NCBI GenBank assembly: GCA_963971225.1
Contig: OZ020269.1
Span: forward strand, 88,330,783-88,394,782
Length of the DNA stretch: 64,000 nt
From: Melieria omissa
Taxonomy: Eukaryota > Arthropoda > Insecta > Diptera > Ulidiidae
Direction: 5' to 3'
Part shown: in pieces, positions 1-16,078 of the stretch
Numbering within the stretch: the first letter of the stretch is position 1
Layout: the number at the start of each line of letters is the position of its first letter
Program-made: the position numbers and the translations under genes
Notes under the pieces: model-generated
Database searches by the model: none
Told to the model about the DNA's origin: nothing
Seen by the model: the letters and a program-made list of their open reading frames with translations, nothing else

Positions 1-1606
1 CGCCATAGCCGCCAAACACTGTAATCAAAAATCCCAGCACCGACACCCACATGTACGAAATGCGAAAAAGCCAAAAATACTGAATTGTTGGCGCATTGTT
101 AAGTGTCGCATTAGGAGCTGCAGCGCAACCGTCCGTTTGAAAGTCCAAAGAGGGCGGCGGCGGTTTTGGACCACCAAAACCAATAGCAAACGCAAATATT
201 AGACCCAGAAATAATCCGGAAATGGCGCCGCCCTCATTGCCGCGTGTTGTGCACATTCCGAGCGTGAAGATGGCCAGCAGTGGACCGCCGGCAATGCCAA
301 ATATCGTAAGCGATGCCTGCAGCATGCCGCCCAGCGAGCTGGCTGCAAAGGCCAGCGCCACGCACACAACGCCATAGACGAAGCACATAATTTTACTGGG
401 TATTATGGCCTGGGCGGCTGTCATGGGCTGTTGTTGGATTTTCTCGTACAATGGTTTGATGTAGTCCTCTAGTGTGATGGCCGAGAGGGAGTTCACTGCC
501 GACGAGACAGTGGACAGACTGGCCGAGAAAATGCCCGACACAAAGAGGCCGCTCACACCGGGATACTGACCTGAAACATGGAGGGAATTTAAATGTAGTG
601 GGACACAGTTTAAAAGTCTTCGTCACCAACTCATGGTGTCCACGGCAAAGAGCGGCATTAGCTGATCTCTGGACTTGATGCGTCCTTCGAGCAGCGGATC
701 ACAATTTCGGTAGTGATGAAAAATGGCCAGTCCGCTGAACAGCGTACTGAAGCTCAAGCAATTCAAAATAGGCACATGCCACCAGAGCGCGCACTGCGCA
801 TTGCTCAAATTCTTAACGCTGAGCATGCGTTGCACTTGAATTTGACTCACGCCGTACAGTGACAAGTACGTGACCATGCCGCCAAAAGTTAGATTCCACC
901 AGGTGTGTCGCACAGTCGGATCCAGCGAGAAATTCGCGAAATACAGGCGTCCCCTCTCGGCTGCCGTGGCCCAAATTGCACTCAAACCACCGCCCTGTAT
1001 GGCCGACACGGCAATGACCACGTAAAGTGCCGAGAACATGAGTAGCGCTTGAAAGACGTCGGTGATCAGCACTGCCTTCAGGCCGCCCAAGGTCGAATAG
1101 AAGGTACAGACCAGACCAATAACTACGATGGCCACTCCTCTGCTGATGCCCGTAACGGCCTCCAGTGCCAGCGCTGGTGCATAGAGCACAATGCCCATGA
1201 ACAGTATCATCTGTACCCAGTAGGTCAGCGAGGCGACAATGCGCGTTGCATGTCCAAAGCGACGCTCCAGGTATTCATAGACGCTTGTGCCGCGCATGCG
1301 GTAGAATACGGGCAAAAACAGATAGGCCGTAATGGGTGTGCTGAGTAGGTACGCAAGGTTGATGGCGCCAAACATGAGGCCGAACTCATACGACTCGTGG
1401 GACACACCCAGCAGCGTGATGGCCGACATATAGCTGGCCATTAGGCTTATGGCCACTGGCAGCGTGGACATGCTGCGATCGGCCAAGAGATACTCTTCGG
1501 TGGTCTGTTGCCGGCCGCCCGTCAAGCGATAGTAGATGCCAATGGCAGCCGAAATGGCGAGTATGGTAATCAGCACTGCAAAATCACATGCTTGAAAGCT
1601 GGCCAT
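1..1606 (-). CDS. SLC5 sodium-coupled solute transporter, 3' end cut by the window edge
   Basis: Two exons are read on the minus strand: exon 1 at 1606-631 and exon 2 from 570 to the window edge, with a 60-nt intron. The protein starts MASFQACDFAVL and has the serial hydrophobic helices of the sodium:solute symporter family, with the family motif GGLKAVLITDVFQ in mid-exon 1. By family it should carry small organic anions or vitamins with sodium across the plasma membrane; the substrate cannot be told. The start at 1606 is chosen because it aligns with the start of the neighbouring paralogue (MADFDAWDF); an upstream in-frame start at 1645 would add 13 residues. The donor is GTTGGT, weaker than the GTAAGT of the paralogue, but only this donor keeps the phase. 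Exon 1 has exactly the same length (976 nt) as exon 1 of the neighbour, so the pair is a tandem duplication. Confidence 0.9.
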
Positions 1607-2217
1607 ATTGACGGAGAAGTGTTGGTGGACAGAAGCGGCGGACAATTATAGTTTAGTGCGAATTGACAAAGGTTTACAAATATGTGAAGTTACTTCTATT
1701 TATGAAGATTATAAAGTTTATTATAAAAAAAATTGTTTTGTTGACGATCCTATCAAACTGATTTAAAATTTTGCATGGAGAAAAATTTTGATGTTTTCGA
1801 AAATACTTTAGGTGCTTTATCGAAGTGATAGAAAGTGGCCGTAAGATGAACTTGTGAAACAAGTTATAGTAGAAAACATTCAGCTCAAAATATTTATTAA
1901 AAAAATTAATGATTTGTGTAGAGAGTATAACTGGCCTATAACTTTGTTCTTATGTGTTTAACTCCTCGTAAACCTTATTCCACAATAATAAAAGCACTTA
2001 ATAAAACTTTATGCACAACATTGTGTTCTTAATTATATACAAAACCTAACCCAATGGAAACGCGCATCGAACTCAGTTCACATGTAAGTGTGCATGCATT
2101 AAATAAGTTAACCTTTAAGTACTTAACTCAAATATCTAAAATTTCTACATCGTACAGGTATTAAAACAAACCCTGTCGCTACAGAGAGAGAGCAATTATT
2201 AGAACTCCTTTCTTTCT
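1607..2217. other. Intergenic spacer between the two SLC5 genes
   Basis: AT-rich spacer of about 610 bp without a supportable gene. It must hold the promoter of the left SLC5 gene and the 3' end of the right one. A TTTATT near 1892 is a possible minus-strand polyadenylation signal. Confidence 0.5.
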
Positions 2218-4060
2218 CTACAGTTTGGTTAACTCTTCGGAGGCATTTTCCTTGAGCTTTCGCGACAGTGGCGGTATAAACAAATCGAAATCAATTTGCT
2301 TGTCATCCAAATAGATTTGTGAGTTGTCTGCCCATTTCAGTTTCTCAAGCAGCAGACTGCTCGCATAACCGCAGATCAACGTTACCACAAATCCCAGCAC
2401 CGAAAACCACAAATACGAAAGTCGAAACAGCCACTTATACTCGATCGCTGGCACATTTGGTGCTGCAGTCGTGGTGCTGGCAGCCAATTCATCAACCAGC
2501 TTAAGCGCCTCGGCCACCAGCGTGCCATTACCAGCCATCACACATCCTTCGGCGCTGAATGGCAATGTCGTTGGTGGCTGTTTGGGTCCACCAAATCCAA
2601 CGATGAAGGAAAATATCAGTCCCAACAGTAGTCCCAGCAGTACGCCACGTTGATTCGCGCGCGTTGTGCACAAGCCGAGCATGAAAATGGCGAGCAGCGG
2701 TCCGCCAACAACGCCAAATATGGTGAGCGATGCCTGAAGCACGCCTCCCATGGAGCCGGCACCGAAAGCCAAGGCAATGCAAACGATGCCATAAATGAAG
2801 GCCATGATTTTGCTCGGCAGTGCGGAGTGTGTGTCATTGAATGGGCGATTGAGGAACTTTTTATACAACGGCTTAATGTAGTCCTCCAGCGTAACGGTGG
2901 AAAGCGAACTAACAGCCGAGGAAACGGTAGAGAGACTCGCCGAAAAGATGCCCGACACGAACAGACCGCACAGACCAGGATACTGACCTGTAAGTGCGAA
3001 GTGTGTTTCCGAGTCAAATTGATGTTTCGACAATTTAGTTTTAGCTGAACTGTAAAAGCATATAAACGAGTTTGGCCCACTTACCCATTGTATCGACAGC
3101 AAATAGTGGCATTAGCTGATCTCGGGACTTGATGCGTCCTTCAAGCAGCGGATCACAATTGCGGTAGTAGTGAAAAATGGCCAGTCCGCTGAACAGCGTA
3201 CTGAAGCTCAAACAAGACAAGATGGGCAAATTCCACCACAGCGCCGCCTGGGCGCTCTTCAAATTCTTCACACTGAGCAGTCGTTGCACTTGCACCTGAT
3301 TCACGCCGTACAGCGACAGGTAAGTGACCATGCCGCCAAAAAGCAAACTCCACCACGTATTTCGTACGGTGGGATCCAGCGAGAAATCCGTTATATTCAA
3401 GCGTCCTGTCTCTGCTGCAGTGGCCCAAATAGCGCTCAAGCCACCCGATTTAAGCGCTGACACCACAATAACCGAGTAAATTGCGGCAAACATGAGCAGC
3501 GACTGAAAGACGTCGGTGATCAGCACCGCTTTCAGGCCGCCAATGGTGGAGTAGAAGGTGCACACCAGACCGATCACCAGTATGGCGGTCACTTTGCTTA
3601 TGCCCGTCACAGCTTCCAGCGCCAGCGCTGGTGCATACAGCACAATACCCATGTACAATATCATCTGTATCGAGTAGGCCAGCGAAGCGGCCAACCGCGT
3701 CGAGTGGCCAAAGCGACGTTCCAGGTACTCGTAGACACTCATGCTGCGCATGCGATAAAAAACGGGCAGTATCCAGTAGGCAGCAATGGGCGTGCTCAGT
3801 ATGTAGGCGAGGTTTATTACGCAAAACATGGTTCCGAACTGATACGACTCGTTGGAGACGCCCAGCAAGGAGATGGCCGACATGAGGCTGGCCATCAAGC
3901 TGAAGGCGACCGGAAACGTGCTCATGCTCTGATCAGCCATGAGGTACTCCTTGGTGGTTTTTTGTCGGCCGCCCGTGTAGCGATAATAGATGCCGATTAG
4001 CGAAGAAATGGAGAGTATGGTGAACAGGACGGCAAAGTCCCAGGCGTCGAAATCGGCCAT
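2218..4060 (-). CDS. SLC5 sodium-coupled solute transporter (putative multivitamin/monocarboxylate type), complete
   Basis: Two exons on the minus strand, 4060-3085 and 2987-2218, with a 97-nt intron (donor GTAAGT, acceptor CACTTACAG). Together they encode 581 residues, a usual length for SLC5A5/A6/A8-like insect transporters. Exon 1 holds the first eight or so membrane segments and the motif GGLKAVLITDVFQ. Exon 2 begins GQYPGLCGLFVSGIFSASLS, a highly conserved SLC5 stretch, and ends ..EELTKL. The final T-K-L fits a class I PDZ ligand, as is known for some mammalian SLC5 members; its use here is inferred. The role would be sodium-driven uptake of small organic anions at the plasma membrane. 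It is a tandem paralogue of the gene to its left and is transcribed away from Ate1. The start is the only methionine before the conserved helix 1 and has a CAAAATGG-like context. Confidence 0.93.
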
Positions 4061-6881
4061 TTTGTTGGCGGCAGGCAGGCAGTGGTGGGGCTTTGGAGTA
4101 CAGCGAATATGGGCGAACTTAGTGCCGCAGGAACGAAGTGTTTGTGAATGTTAATGCACTTTTCAAATTATGCACAAACGCATGGTTTACGACTCAAAAA
4201 CTGTTTGTGGGAATTACACGGAATGGTAAAACATGCGGCGGTTTGATTTTGATTTCATCGCTACATAACTATTGCGGGAAAGTTTTGGAATATTATGACG
4301 TGGTGTTGCAGCACTTTATGTTTCTGAATCATTATCAAAAATGCGGGTAGTTTCTTGTGCTGTGTTAAGATTCCGTAACGTTTTTTTATATAATCATTAC
4401 GTTAAAAACCTAATACATTTCGTGAATAATCGCAAAACTTGAAAGTTTCCGTTAAATTATTACTGTTTTAAGCGTAAAGAGAAACGACCATAACATGACA
4501 TCATAAGAAAATACACTTTAACAAGAAACTACCCCCAGAAAACAGAGACCAATGGCAGTTAATCTGCGGTTAACAGTTGAAATGTGCTTTTTGTTAATGT
4601 TTTTTAGTGAATAGGGTCATTAGTGTATTTCCTTTATAATAATCAATACTAGGCAGCATAGATAATCACAATGCTTAGACCCGACTCCCACTAGGAACGT
4701 CACTATTTGTGACATTGTCGTTCATTCGCTCGTTATGTTATTTTTATTGGTTATTTTTATTATTATCCGTTTTTAGGGTAAGAAATGAAATCAAATGTAT
4801 TCTCAAGACAACTTTTTGAGTCGCAAGTTAGACCTTCACTGTTTTTTTTTATTTGTAACGGCGTTTTTTTTAATTTGAATTGAAAAAATTGTCATCGAAA
4901 AAGTATTTAGTTCTTTTTTTATCTCTTTTTTTATTTATTTTATTTTATTTATTTCTTTATCAACGCATTTTTATATTCTATTATTTTCTTATTTTTTTAT
5001 TTGGCCACTTTTCTTCTTCAGATAAATGCGTGGTTTGAGTTTTAATTGCAAGTTATTTTAATCGTGTTTCAAAATTTGGTTTTTACTTTAACGCAAAAAT
5101 GTGCTCAAAAATTGTTTTTGTAAGAAAATAATAAAACCTCAATCGGCAAAATTTGTTTGCAAAAACATTTCTTTGCATGAAGCATGATTCTCAATTCTCG
5201 TTTTTTATATGCATGCAGGTTATATTTGATAACGATTTATTGATTACAAGTATTGCGTCTATAAATTATTTAATTTCCTATTTAGCTTTGCATGTTTACG
5301 TAGAATTTAAAGTAACTCAATACTGTTTTGAATACTTTCTAATTAGCACTCGAATCCACATGAACACTCAATGTCACGTTTCATGCTTTGCCCTTTAATC
5401 ACAGCACACACACTTATAACTTGCATATTGTTTATGCAATTGATTTTTTTCTTTTTATTAACCACTTGCTAATTCGATTCCGCGCACCAGAAATCTCCAA
5501 TTGGCATTCACTAAGAATTCCTGTAAATCATTCAGTCATTTGGTTCACTGTTTTTATATGTAAAAGTGCTTGCTTGCAAGTTTATTTCGTAAATTAAGCA
5601 AAAATTTTGTCATTTCATTTATTTTCACCTCTTTGCACCGTTCACCCGTTTCCCGAATCAATCATACGATTTAGTAGTACCGACACCACATGCAACTTAA
5701 AAATTTCTGTCTCAACTGTAGAGTTTGTCGGCACGGCACTCAGTGCTTGCATGGCCGGTCAGCGGTATCAGCTGTTGCTGACTGTGTTGCCATCTTGTGA
5801 AAAGAAGATGAAGAATTACATCGTTTGTTGGATATACAAAATTTTTGTATGTTTAAATACCATTTCGTGGTTAGCTAATGAAGCTTCCAAATTAAATAAG
5901 CACAAAAACATTAGATTCAACACTTTTTTGGGTTTTCCATAACCTGAGGGAATGCATTTTACAAAACGTCTTTTATTCGTAATGAGCACATTATATGGAT
6001 TTTTATAAAGATGGTCCCTTGATCAAAAAACATTACAAACACATCTTCTGAAGGACTGAATATGAAAGGGAAGGGAAAAGCGAGTTTCAAAGAGATAAAT
6101 TAACTTTGTTATAATATTATACTTATTTTTATTAACAGTATTTATTTTGGCATAAATAATATTAAAAATGTAAAAAATATTTTTGTTAGACGCATCCGTA
6201 CTGACAAGTTTCAACAATGTTTTAACTAATATTATAAAACAATAAAATTTTTTTTAACAACTGGAGCAACTGAATGATTAGTAAACTTACCCCGCAAAGG
6301 TGTGCATTAAAATACCCACAATACTGAAGAAAAACGATGCGTTTATTTCTAGTAGATCAAGAATACAAACTACGGGAAAAATTCAGGCAATAGGGATTTA
6401 CAGTTATTATAACTAAAATTATTTCCTTTTATTAAAAAACATTCTATAATTGATTGGGTATGTAATAATATTCTTAATATTAATCAATAATATTGATGTC
6501 TTGTGCTAAAGAAAGTGTTTGATTTCTTAACACTTGTGATATAAGTGATATAAGAAAATGTATATATGAATTAACAAGACAATTGAAATAATCGTCAGCT
6601 TCAAATAATTTAAAACCGTATATCGCTTCTAATAACTATATGCACGGCATTCCTAATTGCAAAATACTCTATTGAAATTGATTAAAAATTAATAAAAATT
6701 TATTTTACTCTTGTTTTATAAAAAAAAAACGTATAATAGAACCCGACATACGAGTACATCATAATGTGAATACACCTGCTATTCACTTGCATCAACTCAA
6801 TAAACTTTCTACAATCACATTGCAACCCTGCTACTTGATGCCGTTTTTGGTCTGCGAAAGCACTGCCGGCACTGCACCAGT
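4061..6881. other. Intergenic region between divergent SLC5 and Ate1 genes
   Basis: About 2.8 kb, AT-rich, with T-runs around 4840-5000 and many short chance frames. It must contain the promoter of the right SLC5 gene on the minus strand. No gene, RNA or clear repeat was recognised. One possible minus-strand exon near 6300-6380 was considered and rejected. Confidence 0.5.
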
Positions 6882-6889
6882 TATCGATA
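6882..6889 (+). promoter_or_regulatory. DRE motif TATCGATA upstream of Ate1
   Basis: A perfect 8-bp palindromic TATCGATA lies 108 bp before the chosen Ate1 start codon. This is the core of the DREF-binding DNA-replication-related element found in housekeeping promoters of flies. It supports a promoter here and a start at 6997 rather than further upstream. Confidence 0.55.
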
Positions 6890-6996
6890 ACAAGAATTTT
6901 CGAAACTCCATCGCTATTTGTCGCTTTGATTGTTCTGTTGTGTGTTTGGCTGAAAATCACGGAATTTTGCATAATTCCGCAAGTGAAAAAATTAAA

Positions 6997-11198
<4,202 letters not shown>

Positions 11199-11636
11199 TT
11201 ATTTACATATATTTTCGTCATTTTATTTGAGACTTTTGGGCGCCAACCATCGAGTTGCACCTTATATTTTGATTATATGTTTAAGAAAATTCAATTGGAA
11301 CTATATTGTAAATTAATATTTAAAAATTATGTTAATACAATTTGCAACTCGAGTTGAGTCTGATTGAAATTTAAAAACAAATTGTTGAAGCTATTGTAGT
11401 GCAGCTGGATTACTTAGCATAAATTACCATTTATTATTGTTTAATTGTATTTAGATGTAGGAATGTTAAGAAATTGTTATAGTAATGTTAAAAAGTAAAT
11501 TTTAATTTTCACTTATTTTCTATTGCAATCTTTAAGTTGCTACAAATTTGTTTGTAAACATTTTCAAAGATAAGATTGGCCATGTATTTTAAGAGAAATA
11601 AGTTCATTTATTAGTTGGTTTTATCAGTGACAGGTT
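11199..11636. other. Ate1 3' flank
   Basis: AT-rich 3' untranslated or flanking sequence of Ate1 up to the SINE. No clear AATAAA lies close to the stop codon. Confidence 0.4.
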
Positions 11637-11967
11637 GCCGCCGTAGCTCAGCTGGCTAGTGCGTTGGGCCGCGCGTCAAATGCGACGCTCGAACCCAGGT
11701 TCAATACTCCGTTGCTGCTAACACCGAAAAAAGAAGAAAAACAAAACTTTTTCTTTCGACGGCTGTCCTCTCAGCAGGAAATGGCAAACCTCTGAGAGTA
11801 AAATTGCCTATGAAAAAGCTCCCAACTTGCCGTTCGGATTGGGCATAAAACTGTAGGTCCCTTCCAACCTTGTAAAAACATTCGCACGCACAACACGGTT
11901 GGTTGCGGATAGCTAGGCCTTAGTCGCGTAATCGGGCTGTCGTGCCAGTCAAGAAGAAGAAGAAGAA
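11637..11967 (+). mobile_element. tRNA-derived SINE with AAG-repeat tail
   Basis: The left end contains a polymerase III box A, TAGCTCAGCTGG (11644-11655), and a box B, GTTCAATAC (11699-11707), at tRNA-like spacing. A tRNA-unrelated body follows and ends in GTGCCAGTC plus a short (AAG)n tail. The tRNA-like head is followed by a body that shows no CCA end or acceptor stem, so this is a SINE and not a tRNA gene. It is clearly more GC-rich than its flanks. No convincing target-site duplication was seen. Confidence 0.8.
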
Positions 11968-13737
11968 ATGTAAGCTAAATTATTCGGCTCTCTTTGCAGA
12001 ACATGATTCAAGCATTAGGCAATGAATGCATAGACAATACCACAAATCTGTAGTTATTTTAACTTTAAATGGTAGACATTCTATAGAATTCAATATAAAA
12101 TGAACTAAATAATAACCTTCTTGAAACAATAGATAATGATCATGAATCTAAACTGAATATATTAAGGCCTTATATGATTTTAATACATTTAATTACATTT
12201 TATATTTTAGATTGGTTAGCTTTAAATATTAATATTGTAATATATAGCAAATTTAAAGTGTGACACCATTGCACTTTTGCTAAATTCATTGAATTGTTTT
12301 TGGCTGTTTTCAAAAGCTTTGACTTAAATATTATATATTCTCTACCAAAAAAAAATTTAATCATATTAATATTACAACTAATTATTATAAATAAATCATA
12401 ACATCATGAAGTTAAACAAACTATTTTGAAACATTAATCTCATAAATTTATTAATTATTCATTTATATGGCTTCAGCATAAATTGGATTTTAGCTATAAA
12501 ATCTATTTTGACTGTTACTGACCATCGAAACTGAGCCTTGCTTAGAAAAAGTTAACAATTAAATAATGTAGTCGTGCTTAGCCAAAACATAGCAATGTAA
12601 CTGACTTAAGTGTAATAAGAATATCAATGAATAAAGAAAGTTTGCCGTCAGCTGTGAAATGTGTAATAGTCATTTGACACCAATTACTTGAGTGTAAACA
12701 ATATAGTACGCTGCATGAATATTGTGTTGAAAACATGTGTTCATTGAGATCGGCAATTGTCAATGATTGCTGCTACTATTACAATGTTAACACATTTTTT
12801 GTTGCCTCATTTAGAATGCTCATTAAAAGTACGACAACGCATTCAAGCGTAGAGTGTTCATGTTTTTTCGACGTTTTCTTTTTTTTTTTGTTTTAATGCA
12901 AGAAATGTTCGCCTCAGAAGTGTAAACAAAAAGCCAGCATTAGTTATCTGCTAATTATGTTTATCTGTTGTGTAAATAAGCGTTGAAAAGCACGCAATAT
13001 CGCTGGGTGACTGACTGTGTGTGTGCTACAGCATCAATAAAATAATTTATAAAGTCGGCAGTAATGTGTATCAACAGACTGAATCGTAACGACTACCTTT
13101 GACTGCTGGGCAACAATGAGCTGTTGTCGGTGCAATAATTAGTTGCTTAACATTCAAGGAGAGACAATGTAAAGTAGACACTTGCATGGGTAATAAACAC
13201 ATGTTTCAAACAAATCAATTAGCGCTTGAAGTTTTTGTTAAAATGTTTCACTTGAATTCATAGTTTGAGGAATATGCATGAACTATTACGTGTTTATGCA
13301 TTTTTCAGGCTTGTAATTTGTTTTGTTTTCATCTACTGATATGATTTTAATTGTTCAAAATTAAATCAGAATTATATATTATACCTTAAAAAACTGTTCG
13401 CTGCAAGTTATCACAATTATGTGGGAGAATTTGTGTCTCCGATGAAAGGATCAAGTTGAAGACTATCATCTTTCAGCTGGGGAAGGAAAGCAGAGACGTC
13501 TGGAGAGAACTTCTGCACAGTTAAGTCAGTAAGAAATTAAGTATATGAGACAATAATAGTGTTGGATGGCAGTAAAACAAAGAATAAAGTTGTCTTACTT
13601 GGAAAGATCGAGCAGAGGAATTCTCATCATCGCTGGGCACAGCTTATTAACGAATATCAGAGGCGTTTGAAAGTAGGTTTTCTGTTCTAATGGCCAGTCA
13701 AGTTTAAGCTTATGAATGCCATTTTAAAATAACAGTG
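11968..13737. other. Gene-free AT-rich stretch
   Basis: No open frame or known repeat could be supported in this 1.8 kb. Sequence around 13430-13680 is slightly less AT-rich and may be an old, unrecognised repeat. Confidence 0.4.
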
Positions 13738-14312
13738 GTTTATAGATTTCTTAACTCGACTTAGAAAGCTACATCGAAGCAAGAACGACTCGATTACGAC
13801 CAACTCATGACATCTTAAATAATAAATAACATGATTGATTTATTAGAGTAAAGTTGGATATCAAAGTATGTAGCGGCGAAAGTTTGACTGTCCTATAACA
13901 CAAACTTGGACTACGTGCTACATGTTTATAGATTTATAGATTCCTTAACTCGACTTAGAAAGCTACACCAAAGCAAGAATGAACCGTTTGCGACCAACTC
14001 GTGGGATCTTAAATAATAAATAAATTGATTGATTTATTGGAGTAAAGTTGGAGTCCAAAGTGAGTAGCGGCGAAAGTTTGACTGTCCTATAACACAAACT
14101 TGGACTACGTGCTACATGTTTATAGATTTATAGATTCCTTAACTCGACTTAGAAAGCTACACCAAAGCAAGAATGAACCGTTTGCGACCAACTCGTGGGA
14201 TCTTAAATAATAAATAAATTGATTGATTTATTGGAGTAAAGTTGGAGTCCAAAGTGAGTAGCGGCGAAAGTTTGACTGTCCTATAACACAAACTTGGGCT
14301 ACGTGCTACATG
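13738..14312. repeat. Tandem repeat, three 194-bp units
   Basis: The landmark TTAACTCGACTTAGAAAGC recurs at 13751, 13945 and 14139, giving an exact 194-bp period. Units 2 and 3 are almost identical; unit 1 differs by scattered substitutions. The array ends at the shared GTGCTACATGTTT near 14312. The newest duplication is therefore units 2/3. Confidence 0.9.
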
Positions 14313-14929
14313 TTTCAATGAAATAGTCACGAAAATTGCGGTAGACCACAGCTAATCAAAATAACTGCCTTTTTGTTTGACTTTTTTTTAACAACTTGCA
14401 GAAAAATCCCAATCGCTTTGAAAAATCGTAAACAGGTTTCTAATCTGGATCACATGTTTTTAATTAACAAAATTAAAATTCAATTAAATTTCGAATATAT
14501 TTAAAATTAAATGAATACAACAATTTAATCGCTCTTAATAAAACGCAAATTGTTGCGATTGGCAACGGCGAAATTCGCTAAAATTAGCGCATCGCTTAAA
14601 CTTTACGCATTTCGCTGGAAATCACCGATGCCGAAGAGGTATAAAACACATGTGACTGATTTCTACCCTTTTTCGGTTTATTGTCTGCTAAATGGCAAAT
14701 AAATAACAAACGCCCAAATCACTGGAAAAAACACAACACGCAGACAAAGCACAGACAAATTAAATGAAATTTTTGTGAATTTATTTAAGTTATGTTATTA
14801 CTGAAAGCGTTCAAATATGCAAAAAACCCACTTTGTAGTGTAAATGCTGACATTAAAATTTTCAATCAGGCGCAACGAGCGTGTTGTGTTGACGCCTTTG
14901 GTTTTGCCAACAAATTTTCCTAATAGAAG
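14313..14929. other. Gene-free stretch with a TATA-like site
   Basis: Contains GAGGTATAAAACAC at about 14637, resembling a TATA box, but no coding exon follows within reach. Nothing else was recognised. Confidence 0.3.
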
Positions 14930-16078
14930 AGTGAATTCAAAGTGGTACAAAATTAACGTAAAATATGCAATATACATAAATTAATTAAAATTAAAATATA
15001 TATAAGTTAACATTCAAGAGTTAAAATTAAAAAAAAACATTAAATAGTTAAAATACAAATAATAGTTAAACTTAAAAAAATTTGTCAAATGAAAATTATA
15101 TAGAAAAAATAAAAATAAAAATTAAACGTACTCAGAATTACATTAAACTAAAATAAATTAAAAAAATTTACAAAATATTATTTTAAAAATAAAAAACAAA
15201 AAGATAAAATATAAATAAAAACATAAAAGTTAAATCAAAAACATAAAAAAGCTCAAATACAAATAGTTAAAATAAAAATAATAATATTATGCACAAAAAG
15301 TAAATATACTAAACAATAAAATTAAAAATTTAAATTAAAAAAAAATTACAAAAATTACAAAAGAATTATTAAAAAAAATTAAATTCAAATAAATAAATTA
15401 TACCAACTAACAATGCCACATCTATTCACATAGTAAGCGAGAATTAATGAATCAAAATAAAATGTAAGAAGAATAATAGAGTATAAAATAAAAATGTAAA
15501 AATTAAATAAAAAAATTAAAAATATTAAAAAATTTAGTTAACAATAAAAATAAAAAAAATATTAAAACTACACAAATTTTAAAAATAATTATTGAAACAT
15601 TTGCATTCAATCCGCATGTTAGCGTGCAATAATAAATTATACCAACTAACAATGCCACATCTATTCACATAGTAAGCGAGAATTAATGAATCAAAATAAA
15701 ATGTAAGAAGAATAATAGAGTATAAAATAAAAATGTAAAAATTAAATAAAAAAATTAAAAATATTAAAAAATTTAGTTAACAATAAAAATAAAAAAAATA
15801 TTAAAACTACACAAATTTTAAAAATAATTATTGAAACATTTGCATTCAATCCGCACGATTTGAAAAAAATTAAAAAAAAATCAAAAAGTTTCAATAAAAA
15901 GTTAAACAATACAATTAGAAATTAAAAAAAATAACAAAATTAATAATTTAAGATATACAAATATTAAAAAAAAAATTATGAAAAATTTCAACTTCAACTA
16001 AAAAATTAAGCAATAGAACTAGAAATTTGAAAAAATTACAAAATTAATAATTTAAATTCGAAATATAAAAAAAAAGTT
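14930..16078. repeat. A-rich low-complexity tract
   Basis: About 1.1 kb in which the plus strand is dominated by A with T and hardly any G or C (runs such as AAAATTAAAAT repeated irregularly). It directly abuts the broken 3' side of the LINE at 16076. Seen on the LINE's own strand it is T-rich, so it is not the element's poly(A) tail. Confidence 0.8.
15392..15855. repeat. Tandem duplication, 239-bp period
   Basis: The segment starting AATAAATTATACCAACTAAC at 15392 is repeated from 15631. About 225 bp of the second copy match the first apparently without change, including CCACATCTATTCACATAGT. The identity in a tract that should decay quickly suggests a recent duplication or an assembly artefact. 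Confidence 0.85.

Noticed and set aside
6298..6380. Possible minus-strand exon encoding a hydrophobic stretch (EINASFFFSIVGIL)
   Set aside because: It has an acceptor and a donor, but no convincing neighbours on either side, and AT-rich DNA gives such Phe/Ile/Leu-rich frames by chance. A chemoreceptor fragment could not be supported.
11644..11720. tRNA gene suggested by boxes A and B
   Set aside because: The acceptor stem does not pair and the sequence runs on into a SINE body with an AAG tail.
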